Source: Phytophthora sp. 'mugwort'
Lineage: Eukaryota > Oomycota > Peronosporomycetes > Peronosporales > Peronosporaceae
Assembly (NCBI GenBank): GCA_033558025.1
Contig: JAUCEF010000009.1
Coordinates: 3,038,001 to 3,102,000, forward strand
DNA length: 64,000 nt
Direction of reading: 5' to 3'
Shown piece after piece: positions 42,722-52,619 of the stretch (position 1 is the first letter of the stretch; each line of letters begins with the position of its first letter). Below the pieces are notes generated by a model. That model was not told the origin of the DNA. It saw only the letters and a program-made list of their open reading frames with translations, and made no database searches. Made by a program: the position numbers and the translations under genes.

Positions 42722-43860
42722 TAATCAATTTTAATCATTACAAGGACGAAGCTGGCGAAATCGTTCGTCGTCTGATGATTGTTGAATTTGGTAAGCAAGT
42801 CTCTCATGACGAAGTCGTTGGTTTATGTTTGCAATGAGGCTAATCGATGCCATTATTTTTTAAGAATATCTTGCATGATACGAGTTGAAACTACAAGTTT
42901 GCTTCAATGCTGCTCCACATGTATCATGTATCGTTGATCAAGTATTTGCGTAGTGATTTCATCTGAAGTACATGTCAGAGCTTGTGTTTCCATCGACTTA
43001 AGCAAACGCTAGTTCCCCGTCCCTATCCCTGTCCAATTCAACGCCACTTCTGCTACAACTGGTTCTCCGGTGGCTGACGCAGCTCGGAATACACAGCGAA
43101 GCACTCAGTGGCACGTGGGTCAGAGCAAGTGCCGCCCACTCCGACTCGTGCGAAAATGCAGAGAGATGAAGCCGTCGATCCTCGTCATTCGACTGAATTG
43201 GTCACTTACACACACAACTAAAAGGGCGCCAAGGAACTCAAGGTTGAAACAGTATTGAATATATGTGGTATAGCATTCGACAACGGTTCATGCATCCCAC
43301 TGGAGTATTCGAACCTCCATGGTATCATCAAGAAACGGTTGGCGTCAGCTCGATCGCTCTGGGTAGAAATCTTGTAGCTGATAGTCTTGGAATTAGGAAG
43401 TCAGTGCTTGGAGTGTTTTGCTACTACCGTTCACGACGAAGAAGAAAAGATACCGCCTACAGCCCGCTTGGTGATTCACTGTCCTACTTCACTGGAACAG
43501 CACGAATGGTTACGTATACATCGCGTGCTGGGAAAACCTACGATGGTTTTATGTAAATGATACCGTTGGAGCATTGAGGTCTGGCAGCTATAACCAGCGT
43601 TCATGCGATTATTTTTTCTTTGTTTAATATCGTTGGGGTCAAACGAAGATTCCATCCACACGTTTGCTGACTTGGTACAAGGAGTGAAGGAAGATATTCC
43701 CCACAATATCGAGAGTTGATGGACCAGGTTCGGCTTTTCGATCAGAAAGTATTTAATGATTGTATGATACACATATGTGTTCTGTTTGTATCGCAATGAG
43801 AACGCGGCCAGTTATGCTTAATTGGCGTGCTTATCTTTGGCAGTCGAGGTGATCATGAAC
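42722..43860. other. Maverick interior, no gene recognised
   Basis: Short broken ORFs only (43070-43258, 43263-43556 plus). 43263-43556 has a plausible protein-like composition (..HQETVGVSSIALGRNLVADS..) but matches nothing I know. Confidence 0.35.
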
Positions 43861-43998
43861 GCGCGTTATCAAGCTGGATCCGCCGATGAAATCCGCACGG
43901 TGTTGTGGACTCCAGCTCCGAATTTGAGCTAAGCGCGTTATCAAGTTGGACCCGCCGATAGAATTCGCTCGGTGTTGTGGACTCCAGCCCCGAATTTG
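43861..43998 (+). repeat. two tandem copies of a 72-bp unit
   Basis: GCGCGTTATCAAGCTGGATC.. and GCGCGTTATCAAGTTGGACC.. start at 43861 and 43933. They share about 66 bases with few changes (..GGTGTTGTGGACTCCAGC..CCGAATTTG). No function visible. Confidence 0.8.
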
Positions 43999-45329
43999 TA
44001 GTATGGCGACGCAAATAAATCAAGATGTTACTGCTGAAGAGATTACCATCAGCTAGTTTTGTATGAAGTCACTCGAAGGAAGGAACGTCGGAAGGCATGG
44101 TCCATTTAACAGTGTCCGAGGTCATTCAAGTGTCATCTGAAATCCAGAATGAATTGGTGCTGGACATCCGCTTTCGAAGACTTTTCCTTAGATGGATGGT
44201 GTGCTTGTTGTCCGTGAGTCTCGTCGTATTATCGACGCCCAATCGACGGTGGGCAAATTATCCCATCAAGAACCAACACTTGGAGTATGTATAGATGCAT
44301 GTGACGCAGCGCCGAGCGTTTCGAAGCTATACGCACATCTCCTTATCGTCTAGAACGAAATCTTCCACAGCTTTACTGTCTAACCCTACCAAAATGCGGA
44401 GGGGAAAAGATAATTAAGACCCCCGTGACGCAGTATGTTCAAAAGATTATTAGACGTTAGATCAAAACCGCACGAAGTCATAACCTGCATTGGTCATGCT
44501 TGCTGTATAAGTCTCAAGAAGCTCGAGTCAATAAATTCGTGCCTATGATGCAGTTGAGGCGTCAGTGTTATACTCGAAACGGCGACGAATCTCCTTTATA
44601 CGCGGTGTTTCCTAATGAAAATGTTCAAATATGAGCGACGCCATCATCAACAATCTTGCACGGTCAAATGAAGGAGCAATCTGTGACTAACTGGTGCCTT
44701 GGTGCAGGTCAATATGAAAAAAGACACATTTTACTGGCCTAGTTGCACCACCTTCGGTCGTCAATCGGCTTGCGACACGCTGCGTGATCTACTCACGGCC
44801 CTGGTTGCGCCGCACCAACTCAAGCTGATGCATCGCGACTTGCGATGGGACACTGTATTAAAGTAACAACAAAATCGCGACGAGTTGTTATTTCTGACTT
44901 CGACGAAGGTGCTTCGGCACCTGCGAAACAAGCAGCACTGCACTTGTATCCGGGGATTGCGTCATCGTATTCGGTCAAAATCGTCGGCTATCTTTGACGA
45001 ACACACTGCGCTAGATCATCCGCTGCCCGAGTTCGAGTTTTTATGGGGAGAGTTTGCAGAGAAGCTAGCCAAAAGTCTGAGTGCGGCATTGCTTTCAAGG
45101 CCCACTGCTTCCTCTCCTTCGTTCTTCCAAGTGTCGAATAATAGATCTACGTGATGGCAGTAAGTATTTGATGGACACACGGAATAAATTGTACGTCAGT
45201 TTCCTGCTATGTATTTCGGAAACAATGTGATATTTGCATCTAAATACCGGTAGGAAGGTTTTTTCGGTACCGGTATCTTGTGGGGCTGCGGTTTTGGTTT
45301 TGGTATCGGTATCGGTATTGGGGAAGTGA
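43999..45329. other. Maverick interior, decayed frames
   Basis: Plus-strand pieces such as 44097-44294 and about 44,845-44,990 (..KVTTKSRRVVISDFDEG..) suggest an old gene, but no domain could be named. A GGTATCGGTAT-type simple repeat lies at 45,265-45,320. Confidence 0.3.
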
Positions 45330-45480
45330 CAGTACAGATACCGCTCACTAACTTGCACAGCCTCAATGTTACTGCGGGGTATTTATTATGCACAATAGCT
45401 TTAAATAGTACAGTAAAAAATACACTAACGATTTAACCATATGCTCGTGTGTGCAAGTTAGTGGGTGGTATCTGTACTGT
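45330..45480. repeat. inverted repeat, ~30-bp arms
   Basis: CAGTACAGATACC..CTCACTAACTTGCACA (45330-45359) and its inverse (45449-45480) enclose about 90 bp of AT-rich DNA. Could be a small MITE or a foldback in the Maverick. Confidence 0.7.
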
Positions 45481-45992
45481 ACTTTGCATAGGTTGCCGGA
45501 TGAGCGAGAGGAATAACCTACTTGCTGGGACTAAGCTTATGATGTACTGCACAACTCACGACAAAAAGCGTTTGTGATGGGGTGGGGACACGAATTGTAT
45601 GAATTGTACAATTGTTCATCCACGAACGATAGATTTTTTTCTCTGTAATGTAAGAATAGGCTATGGTTGCTTACCCAACTAATGCCGATCATATAGCAAA
45701 ATCGAATCGAGGCAAAAAGGGACTAACGTTATCTGTACGACAAAGATGCTCTATTCGCAACGGTCTGTACTGCCTCACTCTCTTTATGTAACATTTTAGC
45801 ATCTTGAACAGCCAAAATGTTGTGCTCATGACGCTGAATTGTGTTGTTCAAACACGCATGCCCTCACAAAGAAGATTGCGCGATTTCCCAACTAGTCGGC
45901 AACAACCGTATGCCTTCGTATCAAAACTTAGCTCACAGAGGTATGTGGAACCTTGAGTGGGTACAACCTTAATCGGGCAATTTCTGGGTCTC
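45481..45992. other. Maverick interior, nothing recognised
   Basis: No ORF above background and no repeat seen between the inverted repeat and the end of the CRN-like gene. Confidence 0.45.
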
Positions 45993-48045
45993 TTACATGT
46001 TCTGACACGTTTGACACTCGCAAAATTGATTACACAACTTCCCACGTCTTTGACAACCGCATCGTTTCGTACCACAACCAGTCTTGCAGTTGCATGTGGA
46101 ATCTTGAATGGGTGGTTGCATCACATCATTCTTGATCGCTTTCCACAACTCGTTGTAGACATCTTTCAAGAAGGCGGTGCCAACATTCTCCTCCTCATGA
46201 AAAAAGTTATCTGGGGCAACAAATAACCCTTTGATTGCCAGATGTTTCGCTTCCGCAAGCGGTCTCCACAATTTGAAAAATGGAGCCAACGACTTATGCG
46301 TCTTGGCAATCGTCACACTGATGCCAGCAAGCATCGTGAGAGTAACCAGAATCATATCGACGCCAGCATAATTGAAAATCAGAGGGTCCAAGAGAATCCA
46401 CCACCACTTAGTTCCCCTATCTTGGATCACCAGGTTGAGCTTTGATTTTTCGGTTCCAGGGGCGAAGCGAATTCTCTTAATGGTCCAATTCTTGGGTCGG
46501 GGATATTTCCGACTACACCTTGGAAACATATTTGGGCCTTGATGATTTCTTCTACATTGAAGCCAAGAACTGATCGGTTTTGTGAATGCGATAAAAGGGC
46601 GGGCCATCGCATCAGCAAACCATCAGCCGCGGCTTTTCATCGACCATACACGATAGACTAATCGCCGTACGATTTCATTCGTGGCACAGAACCCAAGCGT
46701 GCGATCGTCATAGAAGAAGCGAGAATCCACAATCTCGGGCTCCTCCAGCTGAACGGCTGATAACGTACACACCTTCCACACTTGATCCCCGTCAATGGAT
46801 GCATAAAATTTTCTAAGCAATTCGAACCAACCTCGTACAATCTCGTGTTGCTGGGCACGCTGCACAATGTGTTCCCAAGAATCACGGTCACGATAAACGC
46901 AAGAAAACACAGACAGCAACAGAAGAACTTTCCCAGTCAAGAGAGCAAGTTCATCCTCGTGCTCGAGGAAAGCCGTATGATGCTTCAGCCAGACGCCAAA
47001 CTCGTCGTCATTGTAACCCCCGTAGTAAATGTTGTTATCGGCACTGGTTTGCTTGGGTAATAGTGCACGCCACGTTTTTGCGTTCATCGACATTCCGTGA
47101 ATCTTAACATCGACGTGCCCAAACATGATCCCAAACGGTCCCGTGCCATTTCGCATTTCGGTTCTTCATTGTCGATCGAGTTCCATTGGTCAGCTACAGG
47201 AATCACGTGTCGATCCCGCAGTACTGCGTGGACGTCTGCGATTGTTTCGATTGGCCCGATAAAATCCGGCATGTTTACAAAGATATTTCGCTTTAGAATG
47301 GTCACCACAGCGTGTTCATCAGCCACTAAATTTCCTTACAATCGGGAACGTAGCACACAAATGGCTCATATCCGAATTTGGACTGGATTGGCTTCTTCAG
47401 CAGTAGCAGCACCAACACGGCCAGCAAGTGCGACTTGTCATACCCAATCGTCCCCGCCACATTCACCGTAATAGGGCGCTAGTCTAACCATCGTGCCACA
47501 ACTTTTTCATACAACGGTTTCAACTCCAACCTGGCTTGATTTAACAAAAAGCACGCTCAATGAACTCGAAGCGATCCGGTGGAATCAATAGCGACGGAAT
47601 GGCAACTTTACGACGGAATCAATTCCGAAAATCGCGTCCCAATTGCACTCCTCAATCGCGCTCATCAACGTTTTTGCCGCTGTGGCTGATGCAATGTCGT
47701 AATCACGACGAGGTTTTTTTAATCCACGTGTAGGGGCTTCTCCTTCCTCGCGTACCAATTCTCTTGGCTTCTTCGAAACGGTACCCACTTGACGCTGCGT
47801 CGGCACTTGCACAATGAGCGCATCATTCTTTGAGCCACCAAACGACCAATCGGCGAATCTTCTTCCAACGCCTGCTTCGCGAAGACTGTGAGGTCGGGCG
47901 CGTCAACGTTCGCGAGAGCGTTTGGACCCTCTTTCTTCACTGCCTTCCGGAACGTATCCACATCCTTCGCATCCCCGACAACAGAAGTCGCCGACATCAG
48001 AGCGCTCCCATCTTCGCCCTTGAGCTGGAACCAATTGCGTGCCAT
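45993..48045 (-). pseudogene. CRN-like gene: header, P-loop NTPase, nuclease-like and Cys-rich regions
   Basis: Starts at the ATG at 48045 (MARNWFQLKGEDGS..). The header (..DAPDLTVFAKQ..) resembles the ubiquitin-like N-terminal domain of Crinkler-type proteins. After a frameshift near 47,850 come a linker (KKPRELVREEG..), a P-loop-like segment GTIGYDKSHLLAVL (~47,430), YVPDCKE, a VADQWNSID segment (~47,190), YGGYNDDEFGVWLKHH (~47,010), LLTGKVLLLLS, RSVLGFNVEEI (~46,570), then FNYAGVDMILV and ISVTIAKTHKS (~46,300-46,370), which fit a restriction-endonuclease-like core, and a C-terminal cysteine cluster (CNCKTGCG..CGCQ..CECQTC, ~46,000-46,090). This order matches the published CRN architecture of Ubl header, STAND-like NTPase and nuclease. 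Stops and frameshifts interrupt it at several points. It lies wholly inside the Maverick. Confidence 0.75.
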
Positions 48046-48304
48046 CACTTTGTATCCACAATGAAAATTCGAGAATTATTGTCAAAGATCACTCGCGAAA
48101 TAACCTCATCTCAGGTTTAAAACTCAGTCCTTTTCGACTGCTGAATGATGATCACTGTTATTATAAATGTATACCCTCCTTAATCCGATATTGACATAAA
48201 CTTAACAAAAAACCTTTGATAATTGAACTATTAAATTCGTCGTTGGTTAAAGTCGTCTTTCTTGCGTTTCTCGCTTTCGCCGCCTTATGCGACAACGTGT
48301 AACG
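48046..48304. other. 5' region of the CRN-like gene
   Basis: AT-rich spacer between the header start and the right terminal repeat; a TATAAATGTATA stretch lies near 48,160. No ORF. Confidence 0.4.
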
Positions 48305-48478
48305 CATTCGCCCATTCCTTGTGATCTAACCCTATCGAATGGTTGCGTCGACGAAAGCAACGGCTGGATATTAGAAACGTTTACAAACGTCTATGCCTAC
48401 TCTCAATACCGAATTCAGCTAAGAAGTAGCATAAACTAAAAAAGTACACGTAATGTTCTAGAAGCTACTACTCACGAC
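48305..48478 (-). repeat. right terminal repeat and target duplication of the Maverick
   Basis: Inverse of the left end: ..GTAATGTTCTAGAAGCTACTACT ending at 48472, then CACGAC (48473-48478). Matched blocks with the left end include CCTACTCTC (48,394 region) and ACCCTATCGAAT (48,330 region). Confidence 0.75.
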
Positions 48479-49300
48479 CACGTTGGCCAATGTCCAGCGA
48501 GCTTGGGATGGCATGGAGGCGCATGAATCATTGAAGCAATTCAAATGGTACTTGGAGGAATATGCAGCAACCTCATCGCATCGAGAGCTATCATTCCATC
48601 GCAACAACTGGGGCTGCAGTGAACTGATGGCAATGGCGGCGAATTTCCTGCAAAGACAGATCTTCGTACTGACCTATAACACAGACCACAAGCACTTGTG
48701 GTACTATTCAATGTATAGACAAAGCACCACAATACGGGGGCAGGCAGACCTTTGAGATCGAGCAACATATCCCATTGCAGCTCGGCAAATGCATTGCTCA
48801 GATTCGTAGGGCCAAGATCAGTGATAAGCAACTCCCGTTGGTACTGCGTTATTGGGGAGAGCACTATTCAGCGTATATTCATCAGCGATAATCACACGAG
48901 GAGGAATCACCACGAGGAAGTGCAGAAGAGGTCACGACTGGCGGATCAACAGAGACGGATGTAATGGGTCAGCAGGACATGCGAGTAAGTCAAGATCACG
49001 GAGGGTTTCAAGACACGTGAAATGCGCGTCAGTAAGATGGAAATGTGGAGGAGTTACGCACTAGACACAGGCATGACGATCCCGAATGAATGGAAATGTG
49101 AAATTTACCTGATCCTTGAACACGCGGAACCAAACCGATACGCTGAGTTACTGACATTCCTGGTCAATACGGCCTCTCAACTGTAGCAGCCAGAACGAGA
49201 GGAGTTGCTGATGATGGACTTGACGGATGAGACGGCAGACAGCGTCCGGGCTATCTTAAAATTACCAATTGCCTGTGATGAACCTACGGCAGTGGTAGGA
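48473..49300 (+). pseudogene. LINE ORF1, C-terminal half of the OTU protease and tail
   Basis: Resumes with LANVQRAWDGMEAHESLKQF and contains the OTU features NWGCSELMAMAANFLQRQIF (~48,610-48,670) and, after a frame change, LVLRYWGEHYSAYIH (~48,840-48,880) with the candidate catalytic His. The tail (..TREMRVSKMEMWRSYALDTG.., ..NRYAELLTFLVNTASQL..) runs to about 49,300 with stops. Together with 31,912-32,080 it gives an OTU domain with both Cys and His motifs. Confidence 0.75.
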
Positions 49301-49307
49301 TGAAACC

Positions 49308-49670
49308 ATGAGAGCGCAGCAAGAGGAAAAAGAGATGCAATCAACTCAGATATCGGAACGAGGAGAAGAATCGGACTCCTCGTACCTCCCATCCAGCGCT
49401 AGGATCACGCAGAACTCGCAGATCGACAATGCAACGGACCGTACGATGACTAGAAGCCAGACCAGCGCTAGCAAACGGCCGCATACGATGACGCCAATAG
49501 AAGGAGAACAGATTAGGCTCCAAATGCAATCCAAGATGGGACACCATGTTGCGGTGGCAGAAAATGTAGTGAGGGAGGATGTCAGCTCTTCCGACCGGAA
49601 CACCGACCCGAGGGTCAGCAAAGTCGCATGGCCAAATCTATTTGGAGTAAGCTATTGTACTCGACATTGA
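49308..49670 (+). other. hydrophilic ORF downstream of LINE ORF1, 120 aa
   Basis: Ser/Thr/Gln-rich frame (..DNATDRTMTRSQTSASKRPH..) without a known domain. Probably the low-complexity end of ORF1 in the LINE; may be non-coding. Confidence 0.35.
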
Positions 49671-49822
49671 ACAATGTGCCAAGAATTGTAAATCTCCATA
49701 CAAAACGACTCTGTGGTCGGAATACTTCACCGTTTGCGTCGTGTAGGGGCCCTATAGTTAGCTTAAACGTTCTAGTTCACGATTAGCCTCGCTTGAACAG
49801 TCGTAGACTAGGTCAGTTCACA

Positions 49823-50040
49823 AAATGATGGAATCAAGACCTGAGTACACACCCGGAGAGAAGAGGATGATAGTGAATGCGTTCAATTTTTTCCAAGCGC
49901 AGAAGGAGGAAGGGCTGTTCAAGGGCATCAGGATGCGAGAGCTTGTCGGGCAGTGCTTAACTGTCATCCAAACACAGTGGACGCAGTTATGAAAGCCGTA
50001 AGGGCGTCTCCGAGTACCGACTTCGAGGTCAGTTGCGCTC
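49823..50040 (+). pseudogene. N-terminal helix-turn-helix of a Tc1/IS630-type transposase
   Basis: MMESRPEYTPGEKRMIVNAF followed by NFFQAQKEEGLFKGIRMREL and, after a frame change, HPNTVDAVMKAVRASP resembles the N-terminal DNA-binding part of oomycete Tc1-like transposases. The catalytic part is absent. It sits between LINE ORF1 and ORF2, so it is likely the remains of an insertion in the LINE. Confidence 0.45.
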
Positions 50041-51303
50041 CTCCATTATAACTGATAATGATCTGTTATTTAAAAAATAATAACTGTGCAAACACCGGTG
50101 AAAATAACAGAGGCCACGCAATAGTAACACTACATATATTGATAAACGATTTGCTGCATTTTGCCACTGCATCACTGCGATTTGAGCTCTGCGACAACAC
50201 GATGCTCCTTTTCGTACAACACATATGTTCGTTGGGTCTCGACCAATCCGATCGCTGTGTTTGCCTCGTCTCATTCCCGAAAATTGCCGGCTCTCGGAGT
50301 GGCTACTTTCGATGGCATCTAGCTTGAAAACGGCTTGGTATTGGTGTTAAAATGGACCTCAAAAACGGATTCTCCACGCGATTTTGTCCTATATATCTAA
50401 ATATCACTATAGGTTTTCCTAGAGCTAGTATCTGTTATACCCACCGACATTCTGGCACTTGTTTAATGTCAAGTACAATAGGAAGCGTCTGGCCCTCGAG
50501 AGCTACAGTTGCGTTTCCCCTAGCAACGAGTGCGGTCGATGAATGGTGCTCAACGGCGCAACAGGAGCCATGCCACGTTGTCTATATGTGCCAACGCTTC
50601 AATATCCGGAGGAGGTGTTAGTTATGTTGGGCGCGAAAGTGATGGAGGTCTGAACCGCAGGCTGGCGAAAAAAGTGCTTGTACGGCAGCTTGGTGACTTT
50701 CCGCAGCAACGGAAGACAAACCAACCAGAAGATGGCTGGACGAATGGAAAGCCAAGTTACTGCGGCCGGCACCTCAGAACCTGGCGCCGTTGATCAATAA
50801 CAGGGAAGACTGGGTGTGGCTCCAGAATCGTGGGTACGGAGAAGACGACGTCTTACGGCTTTGCGATGTAGGACACAAGGACCAACTTGCGCAACACTTA
50901 TTGTGTGCTCTATGTATGACAAGGAGATCGGGGTCCTTACGGGACGTGAGGATGAAGCTGACACTGGGCCATTAACGCGTCTAACGCGCCACTTGCTGGC
51001 GCTGGAAACAGTCGAGGAGTAGGGGCAAGCCTACTCAGCGTCCAGGCGCTCAGTAGACTGCCATGAAATTGCGGGCTTCCTCTCCGATGCCCTCGAGCAT
51101 GGGGCAGAGGAGCGGAGCCGTCAGTATTAAAGGCAGCCAGGGCCAGCCATCTGCAGCACTGGAACGCATGGAGAATGAAGCTGCAGGAGACCGCTACGGA
51201 CGTCATGGATACATGCGATGAGGGATGCGATGAGGACACGAGAATAAAGAGGAAGCATCGGCGTTGAAGAGGCAATCATCAGTGGAAACTGGAGACTCAG
51301 AAT
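50041..51303. other. region between LINE ORFs, degraded frames
   Basis: Plus-strand frames 50530-50793 and 50790-50975 (..NNREDWVWLQNRGYGEDDVL..) may be the start of LINE ORF2 upstream of the endonuclease. They have no recognisable domain. Nothing else seen. Confidence 0.35.
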
Positions 51304-52516
51304 GTGCGTGTCTTTGTAGAGGAAAATAGAATGCGCTGGATGGGAGCCTGGAGGCGGACGCCACTAAAGGAGCGACCGATGGTGTGGCTTATCCAGGAAA
51401 CTCATGTCAGCACAGAAGAAGATACATCGAAACTAGCGGCAGACTGGAGACGACTGTGGGGTCTGCAGCATAAGGAGGGGGCCCAGAGTTATCCTTCTGG
51501 AGCGTCAACGCGAGCAAGACCGGGGGGCGTGCTCATCCTGCTTAACCCAAGCGTGGCGGAGGAGACGGAGCCATGGCACGAGGAGGAGTGGACGAAGAGG
51601 GTCATAGTGATCACACTGCGGAACAGGAACATAGTGAATGTGTACGCGCCGAACACACGAACTGATCGGAAGCGTTTTTTTTTTTTATGACCTCCGAGCA
51701 TGGACATGGACCCAACCGGACACTATTTTAGCAGGCGATTTCAACTGCGTGCTCAGTCCGGCGCTGGACCAGCTAGGGGGCAAAAGGACAGGACGACCAG
51801 AAAGCCCGGCCCTACAAGAGTTAATGCTTCAGCTACATCTTGAGGACGCGAGTATTCTGGCTGAGCATGCCAAAGGAGACGAAGCATTCGAACCTACGGA
51901 ATTCTACACGTATTGGGGGCCTGAAGCAGCCAGTCGACTGGATAGGATATACGTGCCGCAAACCTGGACGACTAAGGTGCAGTGGGTCGTTGTCGATGAG
52001 CCGACAGCGCCCTCAGACCACCAGCGAGTACGACTGTATTTGAGGGATACCCAACCGAACAGCGCCCAGCAGACTCGACAGCGAGGTATGAGCTACCCAA
52101 TTAGGTCAGCCTGCCCAGAGAGAACACAGAACGAGCTGCTAGAGGACTTAACGGCAGCTGGGGTAGGAAGGGCGGAGATGACGCGGATCTGGGACTCAAC
52201 AGTTCGTCAATGCGTCGACTGTGTCCGAGCGCTAAGCAAGCGGGAACAGAGAAGACGAAAGGAGTTCAAGCATCGACAAAACGTAAAAAACAGAGTGCAC
52301 CTGATAACACGCAAAGAGTTGCTTGGGGTGACGTTAGAGGAAGCACTGTCTGAGCACTTGATAAGACTCGAACAACGGCTTGAGCGCACTACGGAACGGC
52401 TCCGTTGGCAATTCAAACGAGCATCAAACTGGGAAAGAGACCAAACGATCGAGGACATCCACCACATTCACAGGGCTGGATTCACGAAGGAAATGACAAC
52501 AGCGACAAAATTCTAG
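51304..52516 (+). pseudogene. LINE ORF2, APE-type endonuclease
   Basis: WLIQETHVS (metal-binding Glu region), GGVLILLNPSVAEE, VIVITLRNRNIVNVYAPN, then after a frame change at a run of about 12 T (51675-51686) LAGDFNCVLSPALDQ, ASRLDRIYVP and SDHQRVRL: the full motif series of the endonuclease that nicks the target in non-LTR retrotransposons. The downstream helical linker runs to a stop at 52516. Confidence 0.87.
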
Positions 52517-52619
52517 ACGGAATGGAAGCCAATCCTTGGCAAAATCCACAATTCAGTTCAGGACGGGGACCTCGAACCGGAATTTGACCAATTTGTGACC
52601 ATCCCAGCGGAGCGAAAAC

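Larger units (their letters stand above)
32081..48472 (+). mobile_element. Maverick/Polinton DNA transposon, 16.4 kb, decayed
   Basis: Ends: AGTAGT..CTTCTAGAACATTAC at 32081 and the inverse at 48472. Further matched blocks (TTCTTA, GAGAGTAGG, ATTCGATAGGGT) give degenerate terminal inverted repeats. Flanks are CACGGC (32075-32080) and CACGAC (48473-48478), a 6-bp duplication with one mismatch, as expected for this class. Removing the element and one flank copy restores the OTU frame of the LINE (..LVRTA then TLANVQRAW..). Cargo: protein-primed DNA polymerase B and a retroviral-type integrase (class hallmarks), CRN-like genes and unidentified ORFs. A capsid protein, packaging ATPase and capsid protease were not recognised. 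A Tc1/mariner element (32307-33834) disrupts the left terminal repeat. Confidence 0.88.

Noticed and set aside
45265..45320. Possible short gene or RNA at the GGTATCGG repeats
   Set aside because: Simple repeat only; no conserved RNA fold or ORF. No tRNA or rRNA gene was seen anywhere in the window.
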